DNA of 32,374 nucleotides. Source: Nitrospira sp. UBA5699. GTDB lineage: Bacteria > Nitrospirota > Nitrospiria > Nitrospirales > Nitrospiraceae. The DNA is taken from positions 8,315 to 40,688 of the forward strand of contig DIHJ01000067.1 of the NCBI GenBank assembly GCA_002420105.1, read 5' to 3'. The notes below the pieces were generated by a model that saw only the letters and a program-made list of their open reading frames with translations, did no database searches and was not told where the DNA came from. The position numbers were made by a program, and so were the translations under genes. Of the stretch, positions 5,681 through 14,914 are shown in pieces; within the stretch, counting starts at the first letter, position 1; each line of letters opens with the position of its first letter.

Positions 5681-8343
5681 ACGGCTTCATCTTCTCCATG
5701 GCCTGGCGGGAAACCAGAGGGGCCTGGCGTCACTTCCTCTATTTCTTTATCTGCATCGCGGTCGGCGTCGGCGCCCTGGTCGGCGTGTCGCTCTTCGCCG
5801 CCCACGTGGATCGCGCGGTGACGAAGGAGGCGAGAGGCCTCCTGGGAGGTGACATCGAAATCCGGTCCGCGCACGCCCTGAGCGCAAAGGGCCGGGAGGT
5901 GCTGTCGTCCCTGGAGGAACGGGGGATCGCCGCCACGCATGTCCGTGAATTGGTGGCGATGGCGGCGCGAACGGAGAACGGACCCGGTTCCGGTCAGGCG
6001 ACGCAGATCGTGGAACTCAAAGCTGTGGAATCGTCCTATCCCTTCTACGGCATCCTGCGACTGGAGCCGGAGGAACCCCTGGCCCGCCTGCTTCGGCCGG
6101 AGACCGGCGCCTGCGGGCCCGCCCTCTGTTACGGGGCGGTCGTTCAGGAGGCGCTGCTTCTCCGCATGGGGATCGCACGCGGCGATCGGATCAAGATCGG
6201 GCAGGCCACGTTTCTCATCACCGGGCTGGTCCGTACCGAGCCTGATCGCATGGCGAACGCGTTCAGCCTGGGGCCGCGCGTGCTGATTTCGCAGGAAGGA
6301 TTGCAGGCCGCCGCGCTGATCAAACCGGGCAGCCGGGTGCGGGAACGCCTGCTCCTGAGGCTCCCTGCGGGAATGGCGCTCGAACCCCTGCGAGCCGAGC
6401 TCCGGGGGCGGTTGGCCGCCGACAATGTCCGCGTCTCCGGATATCGGGATGCGCAGCCGCAACTCAAACAGTTTCTCGACCAGTTGTCCCGGTACCTCGG
6501 TCTGATCGGCCTGACGGCGCTGTTCATCGGCGGGTTGGGCGTCGCGCTGTCGATTCAGGCGTTTCTGCAGGAGAAATGGAAGACGATCGCCATCCTGAAA
6601 ACGGTCGGAGCGGACTCCGCCACCGTGGTGCGGACGTATGTCGTGCAGGCCCTGGGACTCGGACTCCTGGGCAGCCTGGCCGGCATGCTGCTCGGGATTC
6701 TGCTGCAACGGGTCCTGCCCCCTCTGCTGGCCGGCGTGTTCGTCTCCGATCTGCTCGATCAACTGGGAGCCTCCGCCGATCTCTCGACCGCTTCGATCGG
6801 GCCGCTGCTCAAAGGGGGCGCGCTCGGGCTCCTCACCACGTTGCTGTTCACCCTCTGGCCGTTGCTCAGGATCCGCGAGATCAAACCCGCGGCGATTCTC
6901 CGACGCGATGTCGAGTCCGCTTCATCGGACATGGCCGTCCGGTTGCAGTCCCGGCTGTCGCGATGGGGATTGGACGACCGGCTCAACGTGCTGACGGCCG
7001 GGGCGATCGCGGCCGGCCTCGCGGGGTTATCGATGTGGCAGGCCGGCTCCTGGAAAGTCGGGGGATTGTTCATGGGCGGTCTGAGCCTGGCCGTCCTGTC
7101 CCTCTTTGTCTGCGCACGGGCGCTCGTGGGGCTGGTGCGGTCGCTCCCGCGCCCGTCGCCGTTGAGCCTGCGCTATGCGATGGGAAACATCGCCCGTCCC
7201 GGAGGCCATACGGCCGGGACGCTGGTCGCGATCGGGATGAGCGTGGTGGTGATCGTCACGGTGTCGCTGGTCGAGCAGGCCCTGCTGCATCAGGTGGGCG
7301 AGACGCGTCCCGTGGATGCCCCCACGTTCTTCTTCATCGACCTGCAGCCGGATCAAACGGAGGAGTTTACGAAACTCGTCCGGTCGCAGACCGCCGGACG
7401 TCTGCCGGAGTTGACGCCGCTGGTCCGTTCGCGGCTGCATGCCGTTGACGGGGAGGTGGTCAAGGCCGAGGAGGAGCGGGAGGCGGAGGAGCGGCGCGAG
7501 GAAGACAAGGAAGAGCGGCGGAGGCAATGGTATCTGACGCGCGAGTATGTGCTGACCTTTCTCGATCAGCTTCCGAAAGGGAACGAGATCGTTCACGGAG
7601 CCTGGTGGAAGCCGGGACAGATCTTCTCCCGGCCGCAGCTGTCCGTGGAGGAAGAAGCCGCGAAGTCGTTGGGGTTGCGAATCGGTTCGACGGTCGAATT
7701 GGACATTCAAGGCGCTGCGATCACGGCGGAGGTGTCGAGTGTCCGCAAGGTGGAATGGGGAAACTTTTCCACCAATTTTTATATGATCCTTTCACCCGGA
7801 TCGCTGGAGGGGGCTCCGGTGACGTACGTGGGGACCATCCATGTCCCCCCTGAGCAGGAAGTCCCGCTGCAGCAGGCGGTGGTGGCGTCGTTCCCGAACG
7901 TGAGCGCGATCCATGTCGGCGACGTGCTCGACAACTTTGCGAGGGTTCTGGACCGCCTGGCACTGGCCATTCGTGCCGTGGCGGTGTTCTGTGTCGTCAC
8001 CGGGGCTCTGGTGATGGCGGCGGCGCTTGCCGCGACCCGGTACCGGCGCCTGTACGAATCGGTGATTTTCAAAGCCTTGGGCGCCACGCGCGGGCTGATC
8101 GCCCGGACGTTTGCCGCGGAATATGCATTCATGGGGCTGGTGGGCGGGATGCTGGCGATCGGATTGTCGAGTGCGCTCTCGTGGCTGGTGCTCACTCAGA
8201 TCTTCGATCTTTCCTGGAGGTTGTCTCCGAGCGTGCTGCTCTCCGGCCTCGGTCTCACCGTGCTGTTGACCCTGTTCGTCGGGTTTCTCGGCACGTATCA
8301 GATTCTCGGCCAGCGGCCGCTGGCGATTCTCCGGCATGAGTAG
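5677..8343 (+). CDS. ybbP: FtsX-like ABC transporter permease, YbbP type
   Basis: An 888-residue inner-membrane permease with duplicated FtsX-type domains, as in E. coli YbbP (about 800 residues). One helix lies near residues 20-45, followed by a large periplasmic part (about 50-260). A first membrane bundle lies around 270-410 with the FtsX-like stretch FLQEKWKTIAILKTVGA, then central helices around 440-490 and 510-535. A second periplasmic part follows, and a final bundle at about 765-880 contains YRRLYESVIFKALGATRGLI, the repeat of the first. Around 597-617 there is a strikingly charged Glu/Arg stretch. GTG start overlaps the ATPase stop. Systems of this kind move or extract lipophilic substrates from the membrane; the substrate here is unknown. 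Confidence 0.85.
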   Translation: MNGFIFSMAWRETRGAWRHFLYFFICIAVGVGALVGVSLFAAHVDRAVTKEARGLLGGDIEIRSAHALSAKGREVLSSLEERGIAATHVRELVAMAARTENGPGSGQATQIVELKAVESSYPFYGILRLEPEEPLARLLRPETGACGPALCYGAVVQEALLLRMGIARGDRIKIGQATFLITGLVRTEPDRMANAFSLGPRVLISQEGLQAAALIKPGSRVRERLLLRLPAGMALEPLRAELRGRLAADNVRVSGYRDAQPQLKQFLDQLSRYLGLIGLTALFIGGLGVALSIQAFLQEKWKTIAILKTVGADSATVVRTYVVQALGLGLLGSLAGMLLGILLQRVLPPLLAGVFVSDLLDQLGASADLSTASIGPLLKGGALGLLTTLLFTLWPLLRIREIKPAAILRRDVESASSDMAVRLQSRLSRWGLDDRLNVLTAGAIAAGLAGLSMWQAGSWKVGGLFMGGLSLAVLSLFVCARALVGLVRSLPRPSPLSLRYAMGNIARPGGHTAGTLVAIGMSVVVIVTVSLVEQALLHQVGETRPVDAPTFFFIDLQPDQTEEFTKLVRSQTAGRLPELTPLVRSRLHAVDGEVVKAEEEREAEERREEDKEERRRQWYLTREYVLTFLDQLPKGNEIVHGAWWKPGQIFSRPQLSVEEEAAKSLGLRIGSTVELDIQGAAITAEVSSVRKVEWGNFSTNFYMILSPGSLEGAPVTYVGTIHVPPEQEVPLQQAVVASFPNVSAIHVGDVLDNFARVLDRLALAIRAVAVFCVVTGALVMAAALAATRYRRLYESVIFKALGATRGLIARTFAAEYAFMGLVGGMLAIGLSSALSWLVLTQIFDLSWRLSPSVLLSGLGLTVLLTLFVGFLGTYQILGQRPLAILRHE

Positions 8344-8378
8344 ACTGATGGCGGCGTGAGCGGCGCGACCGCCGGAGG

Positions 8379-9614
8379 TTAATTCGGCACGATGCGGAAC
8401 AGACCCCCGCTCTGGGTCATCAGATACAGTTCCCCCCTGGCATCCTCGCCGAAACTGGTGATCTGGTTTCCCGGCGGTGTGAGCAACGGCCAACTGGCCT
8501 GGGCGCCCGGCTGTCCGCCTTGCAATTGGAAGCTCCTGACGAATCCGGCGCAATAATCCGCGTAAAAGTAGGTGCCGTTGGCCGAGGGGATCGTCGTGCC
8601 CCGGTAGACATACCCGCCGGTGATCGAGCAGGCGCCGCCGTCGTGGGCGTAGTCGAGCACCGGCAACGTGAGGCCGCCGCTGTTGCAGCCGTCGGAGGGG
8701 TTGAAGCACAGGAAGCCTTCCATCAGCCGCCACCCGAAGTTGTTCCCGCGGCCGGCGTTGGGGCCGATGACGGCATCGACTTCCTCCCGCCGGGCTTGCC
8801 CCACATCCCCGATGTAGAGCGCGCCGTTCTGGCGGTCGAAGGAGAAGCGCCAGGGATTGCGCAGTCCGAAGCTCCAGACTTCCGGCGCGCCTCCTCCGCC
8901 GGCGAACGGATTCTCGACGGCATTCGTGCAGGCGTTTCCGGTCAGGGGATCGAGGCGCAGGATCTTCCCCAGGAGGCTGGAAGTCGTCTGGCCGTTGTTA
9001 TCCGGATCTCCGCTCCCTCCTCCGTCTCCGGTGGCCACATAGAGGCAACGATCGGGCCCGACTGCCAGCATGCCGCCGTTGTGGTTGGAGTTGGGATGGG
9101 CAATGGTCTTGAGAGCGGCCGCCGACGAGGGATCTGCCAGGTCCGCGTTCGAGACGTCCGCGAGATACCGTGCCACGACGAGGGCCCCGCTGCCGTTCGT
9201 ATAGAACACGTAGAAACGCCGGTTCGTCGAGTACTCCGGGTCGAAGGCCATGCCCAGGAGGCCCCGCTCGCCTCCTGTCGAGAGAAGCCCTCGGATGTCG
9301 AGAAAAGGCGCGGGTCTCGGCGCTCCATTGAGGGCATCGAGAATCCGGATGAGCCCTCCCTGTTCCACCACGAACAGACGCGCCACGTCGTTGGGTGGGG
9401 CGGTCATGAAGACGGGAGCGGAGAGCCCCGCGGTGACCGGCTGAAGCCGGAGGCTGTTGGACGGGGGTGGCGGCGGAGTCGTCCCGCTCCCCAGACCACC
9501 GACGTCTCCTTCACCGCAGGCGGCGAGAAGGATCGCCAAGGCAATGGCTCCGAAGACGTTCACGGCCTGCCTTCGGGTGACCCTGTCCGTCTTCCATGGG
9601 GGCGATGGAATCAT
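8379..9614 (-). CDS. PQQ-dependent sugar dehydrogenase-like lipoprotein (glucose/sorbosone dehydrogenase family)
   Basis: A 411-residue exported beta-propeller protein of the soluble glucose/sorbosone dehydrogenase family (HHIP-like), which oxidises aldoses with PQQ. Family blocks seen: ERGLLGMAFDP, SNHNGGMLAVGPD, YVATGDGGG, GKILRLDP, SFGLRNPWRFSFDR and ITGGYVYRG. The ATG at 9614 has AGGGAGG five to six bases upstream. The leader contains VTRRQAVNVF, a twin-arginine-like motif, followed by a hydrophobic stretch and a clean lipobox LAAC (Cys33). The protein is therefore probably anchored in the membrane facing the periplasm. Its start is 23 bases after the aminopeptidase stop, so the two are likely co-transcribed. 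PQQ binding and substrate are inferred from the family only. Confidence 0.83.
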   Translation of the reverse strand: MIPSPPWKTDRVTRRQAVNVFGAIALAILLAACGEGDVGGLGSGTTPPPPPSNSLRLQPVTAGLSAPVFMTAPPNDVARLFVVEQGGLIRILDALNGAPRPAPFLDIRGLLSTGGERGLLGMAFDPEYSTNRRFYVFYTNGSGALVVARYLADVSNADLADPSSAAALKTIAHPNSNHNGGMLAVGPDRCLYVATGDGGGSGDPDNNGQTTSSLLGKILRLDPLTGNACTNAVENPFAGGGGAPEVWSFGLRNPWRFSFDRQNGALYIGDVGQARREEVDAVIGPNAGRGNNFGWRLMEGFLCFNPSDGCNSGGLTLPVLDYAHDGGACSITGGYVYRGTTIPSANGTYFYADYCAGFVRSFQLQGGQPGAQASWPLLTPPGNQITSFGEDARGELYLMTQSGGLFRIVPN

Positions 9615-9637
9615 GGAGCCCTCCCTACCGAAAGAAA

Positions 9638-12409
9638 TTAACGACTGCGTCGTAGGTACTGTCGCAAGTCGTCCAAATTTCTTACGCGGAACGCGACCGT
9701 AATCCGCAATTGCTCCAGATACTGCTCCAACGTCTTCCCGCCCAGGTCGATCTTGCGGGCGGCGAAGAACTCCCTGACGTCTTGCTCCAGATCCGGCTTG
9801 CACAGTCCGGTCACCCCGCCGCACATGCGCCGGAGTCCCTGCTTCGGAAACCGGCGGTCCATCTCGTCCCAGTGCGTCTTGACGAAACGCCAGCCCTGTT
9901 CGCGCCCGTAGACGCTTCCCATGACGGCGCTCACGATGAAGGGCGCGTCCTGGACCCGGATCTCGCCGTTGAGACTCTTTGCGAGCGTGCGTTCGATCAG
10001 GGGCGGTTGTCGGAAACTTGCCAGGGAGAACAGGTACCGCCGTTCCTCCTGCGGCGTCGTTGCGGTGCGGAAGCGCTCCGCAAATTCTTCATAGCGCGCG
10101 GCATCGCCGGTGAACGCCATAATGGACACGAGCGCCGGAAGGAGGTTGGGATCCACCGCCGTCGGGTCTTTTCCGGCGGCCTCGTAGAGTTCGAGGGCGC
10201 GGGCTTGGGTCTCGTTGTCGTTGCCCAGTCGCCCCAACGCCCCGATCAGTTCGCTGCGGAGCTGGCGCGTGAGATCGCTGTCCCCGGGTTGCGGCTCCCA
10301 TCCCACCGCGGCCGCGGCCGGCCCGACTCTGGTGCGGACGAAGGCTTCCAGGGCCGGCCGGTCCGACGGCTCGATGATCCGATTCAAGAAGGCAAAGGAA
10401 TCGATCAGGACGGCCCACACGTTCTTGTCACGCTCCGGTCCGAAGCGGTCCGTCAGATCGAGATAGTCGGCCAGCGGCATCAGGCCCGCCACTGTCGCGG
10501 CCCAGGCATCGTTGACCAGGTTGAATCGCTCGATCGCGGCCAGTCCGTCGAGACCCGCGTCGAGGAGCCGTTTCAACAGCGCCGGTCCGTACCGCACGCG
10601 GTAAAAGCCGTGCCCGCCCTCGTTGATGACGGCGTAGCGGGTGTCCGGCGGGAGGGCAAGCCGGGTTTCCGGACCGGTGAGCAGGAGGCGGCCGCCGTTC
10701 TGGTTCGTTGCCGTCACGGTTCGGAACTGGATGGGGATCTGCCACATTTCAGATGAGGGGTGAGGAGGCAGGGGGGAGGGAGCGGGAAGATAGGTGAACC
10801 GTTGCTGAGTCAACACCAGTTCATCGCGTTCGTTGAGTTCGGCCGTGACCAGCGGATAGCCGGGCTGAAAGATCCAGCCGTCCATGAGCGCCGGGACGGG
10901 TTGCTTGGCCGCTGTGCCGAGAGACATCCAGAGATCGTTGGTGTCGGCATTGCCGTAGGCATGGGTCCGGAGGTAGTCGCGCACGCCGTCGCGAAAGACC
11001 GTCGGGCCTATGTGCTGCTCGAGCATGCGGAGGACCGAGGCGCCCTTCTCGTAGGTCAGCACGTCGAACATGGCATCCGCATCCTTCGGCGCCCGGACCG
11101 GATACTCGATGGGTCTCGTGCTGTGCAATCCGTCGACGGAAAAGGCGGCGGCCCGTGACACGCTGAACGTGTCCCACCGTTTCCATTCCGGCTTCCAGGC
11201 ATCGACGGCCAGCATTTCCATGAAGGTGGCGAAGGCTTCGTTGAGCCAGAGACCGTTCCACCAGGACATCGTGACGAGATCGCCGAACCACATGTGCGCG
11301 TTCTCGTGGGCAACGACGTCGGCGACCCGTTCGAGTTCTCCGTGGGTCCCGGTCCGTTGATCGACGAGCAGGGCGGTTTCGCGGAAGGTGATCGCGCCGA
11401 GGTTCTCCATGGCGCCGGAGGCGAAATCCGGAATGGCGAGGAGGTCGAGCTTGTCGCCCGGATAGGGAATTCCGTAGTAGGACTCAAAGAATCGGAGCGA
11501 GGCCGCGGCGATGTCCTGCCCGAACCGGGTGAGATGCGATTTGCCGGGCACGGTCCAGAGCCGCAGCGGGGTCTTTCCGACGAAGGTGGGCGCCGTGGCT
11601 TCGATCCGTCCGACGACGAAGGCGACCAGATACGTGGACATCTTCATCGTATCGGCGAACCGCACGACCTTTTTGGCGCCTTCGACGGTTTCCGAGGCGA
11701 CGGCGCTGTTGGAGACGGCCGTGAGGGTCTTGTCGATCACGAGGGTGGTGGCAAAGACGGCCTTGAAATCCGGCTCGTCCCAACAGGGAAAAGCCCGTCG
11801 CGCATCCGTCGCTTCGAATTGCGTCGCCGCCAATGTCTGGCTCGCGCCGGTGTGATCCTTGTAGGTGCTGCGATAGAATCCGCGGAGCGTGTCATTGAGC
11901 GTCCCCGTAAAATCGAGATGGAGCCGCCATTCGCCCGGGGCCATCGGGTGGAGGATCGTTAGCTTGCAGCGCTGGAGGGATTCGTCCAATGCGATCGCGG
12001 CCTCCCGGGCGGTCCCGTTGGCATCCTCGACGGCCGCGCGGCCGACGACGAGGTCGACGGCGTTGAGGACGATGACGCTCGTCGGGTGCGTGACCGTGAG
12101 GGTGATCGTTTCCCGGCCGCGAAATGCGGCGCCGGCCAGGTCCGGTTCCAGCCGAAGATCATACCGGGTCGGTATGATATGGCGCGGCAGTCGATAGGGA
12201 TCGAGGGTCTGCTCAGAGAGGTCGTGGTTCATATCTTCACCTTTCGGTCTGGCGGTCGCGGCTTGGACAACGGGTGCGGGGAGATGCCGGAGCAGGGACG
12301 CTATCTGAACGGCGGCCAGAAGACCGGCGCCCTTGGCGAGGGAGAACAGCGTCTGACGTCTCGTGCGCGATGCCTCATGCCCGTTTGGCGTGGCGGGTTT
12401 CGGTTCCAT
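9638..12409 (-). CDS. M1-family zinc aminopeptidase with Tat-like leader
   Basis: A 923-residue metallopeptidase of the M1 family (aminopeptidase N/ERAP type), which removes N-terminal residues from peptides. The substrate-binding GAMEN motif is at 332-336, and the zinc site is HENAH (His368, Glu369, His372) with the third ligand Glu391 in LWLNEAFATF. An ERAP1-type helical C-terminal domain fills about 540-915. The start at 12409 gives a leader with TRRQTLF (residues 16-22) and a hydrophobic stretch to about 52, resembling a twin-arginine signal. A second in-frame ATG at 12232 (codon 60) has AGGTGA four bases upstream and would give a cytoplasmic form. The 5' end overlaps rpiA by 35 bases; the PQQ dehydrogenase gene follows. 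Confidence 0.88.
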   Translation of the reverse strand: MEPKPATPNGHEASRTRRQTLFSLAKGAGLLAAVQIASLLRHLPAPVVQAATARPKGEDMNHDLSEQTLDPYRLPRHIIPTRYDLRLEPDLAGAAFRGRETITLTVTHPTSVIVLNAVDLVVGRAAVEDANGTAREAAIALDESLQRCKLTILHPMAPGEWRLHLDFTGTLNDTLRGFYRSTYKDHTGASQTLAATQFEATDARRAFPCWDEPDFKAVFATTLVIDKTLTAVSNSAVASETVEGAKKVVRFADTMKMSTYLVAFVVGRIEATAPTFVGKTPLRLWTVPGKSHLTRFGQDIAAASLRFFESYYGIPYPGDKLDLLAIPDFASGAMENLGAITFRETALLVDQRTGTHGELERVADVVAHENAHMWFGDLVTMSWWNGLWLNEAFATFMEMLAVDAWKPEWKRWDTFSVSRAAAFSVDGLHSTRPIEYPVRAPKDADAMFDVLTYEKGASVLRMLEQHIGPTVFRDGVRDYLRTHAYGNADTNDLWMSLGTAAKQPVPALMDGWIFQPGYPLVTAELNERDELVLTQQRFTYLPAPSPLPPHPSSEMWQIPIQFRTVTATNQNGGRLLLTGPETRLALPPDTRYAVINEGGHGFYRVRYGPALLKRLLDAGLDGLAAIERFNLVNDAWAATVAGLMPLADYLDLTDRFGPERDKNVWAVLIDSFAFLNRIIEPSDRPALEAFVRTRVGPAAAAVGWEPQPGDSDLTRQLRSELIGALGRLGNDNETQARALELYEAAGKDPTAVDPNLLPALVSIMAFTGDAARYEEFAERFRTATTPQEERRYLFSLASFRQPPLIERTLAKSLNGEIRVQDAPFIVSAVMGSVYGREQGWRFVKTHWDEMDRRFPKQGLRRMCGGVTGLCKPDLEQDVREFFAARKIDLGGKTLEQYLEQLRITVAFRVRNLDDLRQYLRRSR

Positions 12410-13073
12410 GGGGAGTTCCCACGATCAGGAGGTCCGTTCGCCCGACGAACAGACCGGTCTCGACGATGCCGGGAATCTGATTCAGCGCCAATTCGAGGTC
12501 CCGCGGCTGTTCGATCTTTGCGAGATGGACATCCACGATGAAATTGCCCGCCTCGGTCGTGAAGGGCGCGCCGTTCCGCACTCGGAGCACGACCGGACTC
12601 GTGGTGAGCGTTTCGATTTCCCGCGCCGTGCTGCCCCAGCCGAAGGGGACCACTTCGATCGGAAGCGGGAACGATCCTCCGAGCACCGGAACCTGCTTGG
12701 TATAGTCGACCAGTACGATGAATTGCTTGGCCGAAGCCGCGACGATCTTTTCTTTCAGGAGCGCGCCGCCCCCGCCCTTGATCAGGTTGAACGCGGGATC
12801 CACCTGGTCGGCGCCGTCGATGGCCACGTCGATGACCCAGCGGTTGTCGCTGTCGATCAAGGTGATGCCGAATTGCGCCGCGAGCGCGGCCGTTTCGCGC
12901 GACGTGGGCACGCCGCGGATGCGCATCCCCGCCTTCACCTTTTCCCCCAAGGCGATCACCATGTGCTTGGCGGTCGACCCCGTTCCCAGGCCGACGACCA
13001 TGCCGTCCTTGACGTATTCGACGGCGGTGAGCGCCGCGGCCCGTTTCAGGGCATCGAGATCTGCGGGGGTCAT
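12375..13073 (-). CDS. rpiA: Ribose-5-phosphate isomerase A
   Basis: A 232-residue enzyme interconverting ribose 5-phosphate and ribulose 5-phosphate in the non-oxidative pentose phosphate pathway. Clear RpiA motifs: GLGTGSTA at 28-35 (phosphate loop), IDGADQVD and KGGGGALLKEKIVA (active-site region). Length is close to the usual 220-230. The start codon overlaps the stop of glk by four bases (ATGA), which indicates translational coupling within the pgi-pgl-glk-rpiA run. The C-terminus has an extra short basic tail (HAKRA). No odd features. Confidence 0.95.
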   Translation of the reverse strand: MTPADLDALKRAAALTAVEYVKDGMVVGLGTGSTAKHMVIALGEKVKAGMRIRGVPTSRETAALAAQFGITLIDSDNRWVIDVAIDGADQVDPAFNLIKGGGGALLKEKIVAASAKQFIVLVDYTKQVPVLGGSFPLPIEVVPFGWGSTAREIETLTTSPVVLRVRNGAPFTTEAGNFIVDVHLAKIEQPRDLELALNQIPGIVETGLFVGRTDLLIVGTPHGTETRHAKRA

Positions 13074-14134
13074 GCTTGTGCCAGACGCGCCGCAGTGGAC
13101 GCGGCGCCGATGAGGGCGGTCCGTTGGTTCATCACGACATGGACGGGGATATTGTTCATCAGGCGCTTATACCGTCCTTTGTTGGAGAACGCCTTCATGA
13201 ACGTGCCGTCTTTCAATTTCGCCAGGAGCTTGGGCGCGATGCCGCCGCCGAGGTAGACCCCGTTGATCGCCATGGCTTTCAGCGCGAGATTGCCGGCTTC
13301 GGCGCCGTAGATGCCGGCAAACAGGTCGAGGGTCTGTGCGGCGATTTCCGCCTGGCCTTTGAGGCCCGCCTCCGCGATCTCCGCGGCCGGGTCGCCGGCC
13401 TTGATCTTTTCCGAGAGCCAGGTCGGTTCGTTTTTCTTCGTGTCGCGGAGATACTCATAGATGGCGTAAAGACCGGGACCGGACAGCACGCGCTCGTAGC
13501 TGACGTGGAGATAGTGGCTGCGGACATGCCGAAGCAGCTCGATTTCATTGTCGCTGTTGGGAGCGAAGTCCGCGTGCCCCCCCTCCGACGGCATGGGTCT
13601 GTACCTCGTGCCGTCCCAGAAGAGGATACACTCCCCCAACCCGGTTCCCGCGGCGATGAGGGCGATCGCCTGTTTCTGCTGCGGCGGCGTACCGGGGTTC
13701 AAGGTGACCAGCTCGTCGGAACGGAGAAGCAGGATGCCGTGGGCCATGGCCTCGAGATCGTTGAGCAGCCGGACGCTGGGAATATCGAACCGCTTTCCCA
13801 GTGCGGCGCCGTCGACGATCCAGGGGAGGTTCGTCGTATGGGAATGGTTCTGGATGACGGGGCCGGCAACGCCGAAACAGGCCGCCGCGATTGTGAGCGG
13901 CTCTTCCGCCTTCGGTTCCGCCTCGGCTTCGTCGTGCTCGTCTTGCGTCCGGTCAAGTTCGTCGATCGGGGTCGGCGGCTTCGGCGGTATCAGGAATTCC
14001 GACAGCATGTCGTCGAGGGAGGCATAGTCGGCACTATGGAACGTTTCCAGCCGCACCGGCTCGACCCGTTCCGTCGTCCAGTCGAACAGCGCGAGATGTG
14101 TCTTGGTGCCTCCGATGTCTCCGGCCAGAATCAT
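13070..14134 (-). CDS. glk: Glucokinase
   Basis: A 354-residue ROK-independent (E. coli Glk-type) glucokinase that phosphorylates glucose with ATP. The phosphate loop AGDIGGTKT is at 4-12, CFGVAGPV at about 86-93, the catalytic region LLNDLEAMAHGI follows, then AAGTGLGECIL and GGIAPKLL. Compared with E. coli Glk (321 residues) it carries an insertion at about 50-79 that is very rich in Pro, Asp and Glu, before TIAAACFGVAGP. The start at 14134 has a good GAGGAA Shine-Dalgarno. It lies 20 bases after pgl and overlaps rpiA by four bases. It supplies glucose 6-phosphate to the isomerase and lactonase encoded upstream. Confidence 0.92.
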   Translation of the reverse strand: MILAGDIGGTKTHLALFDWTTERVEPVRLETFHSADYASLDDMLSEFLIPPKPPTPIDELDRTQDEHDEAEAEPKAEEPLTIAAACFGVAGPVIQNHSHTTNLPWIVDGAALGKRFDIPSVRLLNDLEAMAHGILLLRSDELVTLNPGTPPQQKQAIALIAAGTGLGECILFWDGTRYRPMPSEGGHADFAPNSDNEIELLRHVRSHYLHVSYERVLSGPGLYAIYEYLRDTKKNEPTWLSEKIKAGDPAAEIAEAGLKGQAEIAAQTLDLFAGIYGAEAGNLALKAMAINGVYLGGGIAPKLLAKLKDGTFMKAFSNKGRYKRLMNNIPVHVVMNQRTALIGAASTAARLAQA

Positions 14135-14154
14135 GTGTTCCTCATGCGTGTGCG

Positions 14155-14913
14155 TTAGAGCTGTCTCGTCAACTCGGCGGCGGCCGGCCGGTCCAGCAGC
14201 CAGATGAGGCGTCCTTCTTCCGGCTTGACCAGCGCGGCCGGGAGCCGCCGGTCGGCGTCCGTATCCGGTTCAAGGACGGTCCTGACGATCCGTGCCTTGT
14301 CGGGGCCCGTCACGAGAAACAGTACCACACTTGCCCGGTTGATCACACCTAGGGTGAGCGTGAGTCTCGCCGACGGGCCCGAGGGCGCCTGTCCGACCGT
14401 GACGGCGCGGTCCCGCTCCCGGACCGCGTCGTTGCCCGGAAAGAGCGAGGCGGTATGTCCGTCACGGCCCAGACCGAGAAGGACGAGATCGAGCCGCGGC
14501 AGGCGTTCCGGCGACGTGCCGCAGGCCGAACGGAGGCGGTTCTCGTAGTCGCGCGCCGCGCGATCGGGATCCGTCCGCTCGCCCTCCATGCGATAGATCC
14601 GGTCAGGACTGATGCCGAGCGGACGGAAGAGGGCCTCTCGTGCCAGGCCGAAGTTGCTGTCCGGGTGATCGGGCGGAACGCAGCGCTCGTCGCTGAAGAG
14701 GAACGTGGTGCGAGACCAGTCGAACCGTCCGGCAAACGGGGCGGAGGCCAGGGTGCGGTAGAGCCGCTCCGGCGTTCTCCCTCCCGAAAGAGCGAGGAGA
14801 AAACGGCCGTGCGTTCGCCCGGCCTGCTCTCCCAGTTCATGGATCAAGTCGGCGGCCTCCGTGGCCCATGCGTCCTGGTCCTGCGCAATGCGGATGTCCG
14901 GGGCGCCGGGCAT
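14155..14913 (-). CDS. pgl: 6-phosphogluconolactonase
   Basis: A 252-residue SOL/DevB-type lactonase that hydrolyses 6-phosphogluconolactone to 6-phosphogluconate. It has LALSGGRTPERLY at about 40-52, FLFSDERCVPPDHPDSN at 71-87, and LLGLGRDGHTASLFPGN at about 146-162; all are family signatures. Length is normal. The ATG at 14913 follows the pgi stop after one base, so expression is almost certainly coupled. The glucose-6-phosphate dehydrogenase that would make its substrate is not in this window. Confidence 0.93.
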   Translation of the reverse strand: MPGAPDIRIAQDQDAWATEAADLIHELGEQAGRTHGRFLLALSGGRTPERLYRTLASAPFAGRFDWSRTTFLFSDERCVPPDHPDSNFGLAREALFRPLGISPDRIYRMEGERTDPDRAARDYENRLRSACGTSPERLPRLDLVLLGLGRDGHTASLFPGNDAVRERDRAVTVGQAPSGPSARLTLTLGVINRASVVLFLVTGPDKARIVRTVLEPDTDADRRLPAALVKPEEGRLIWLLDRPAAAELTRQL

Positions 14914-14914
14914 C

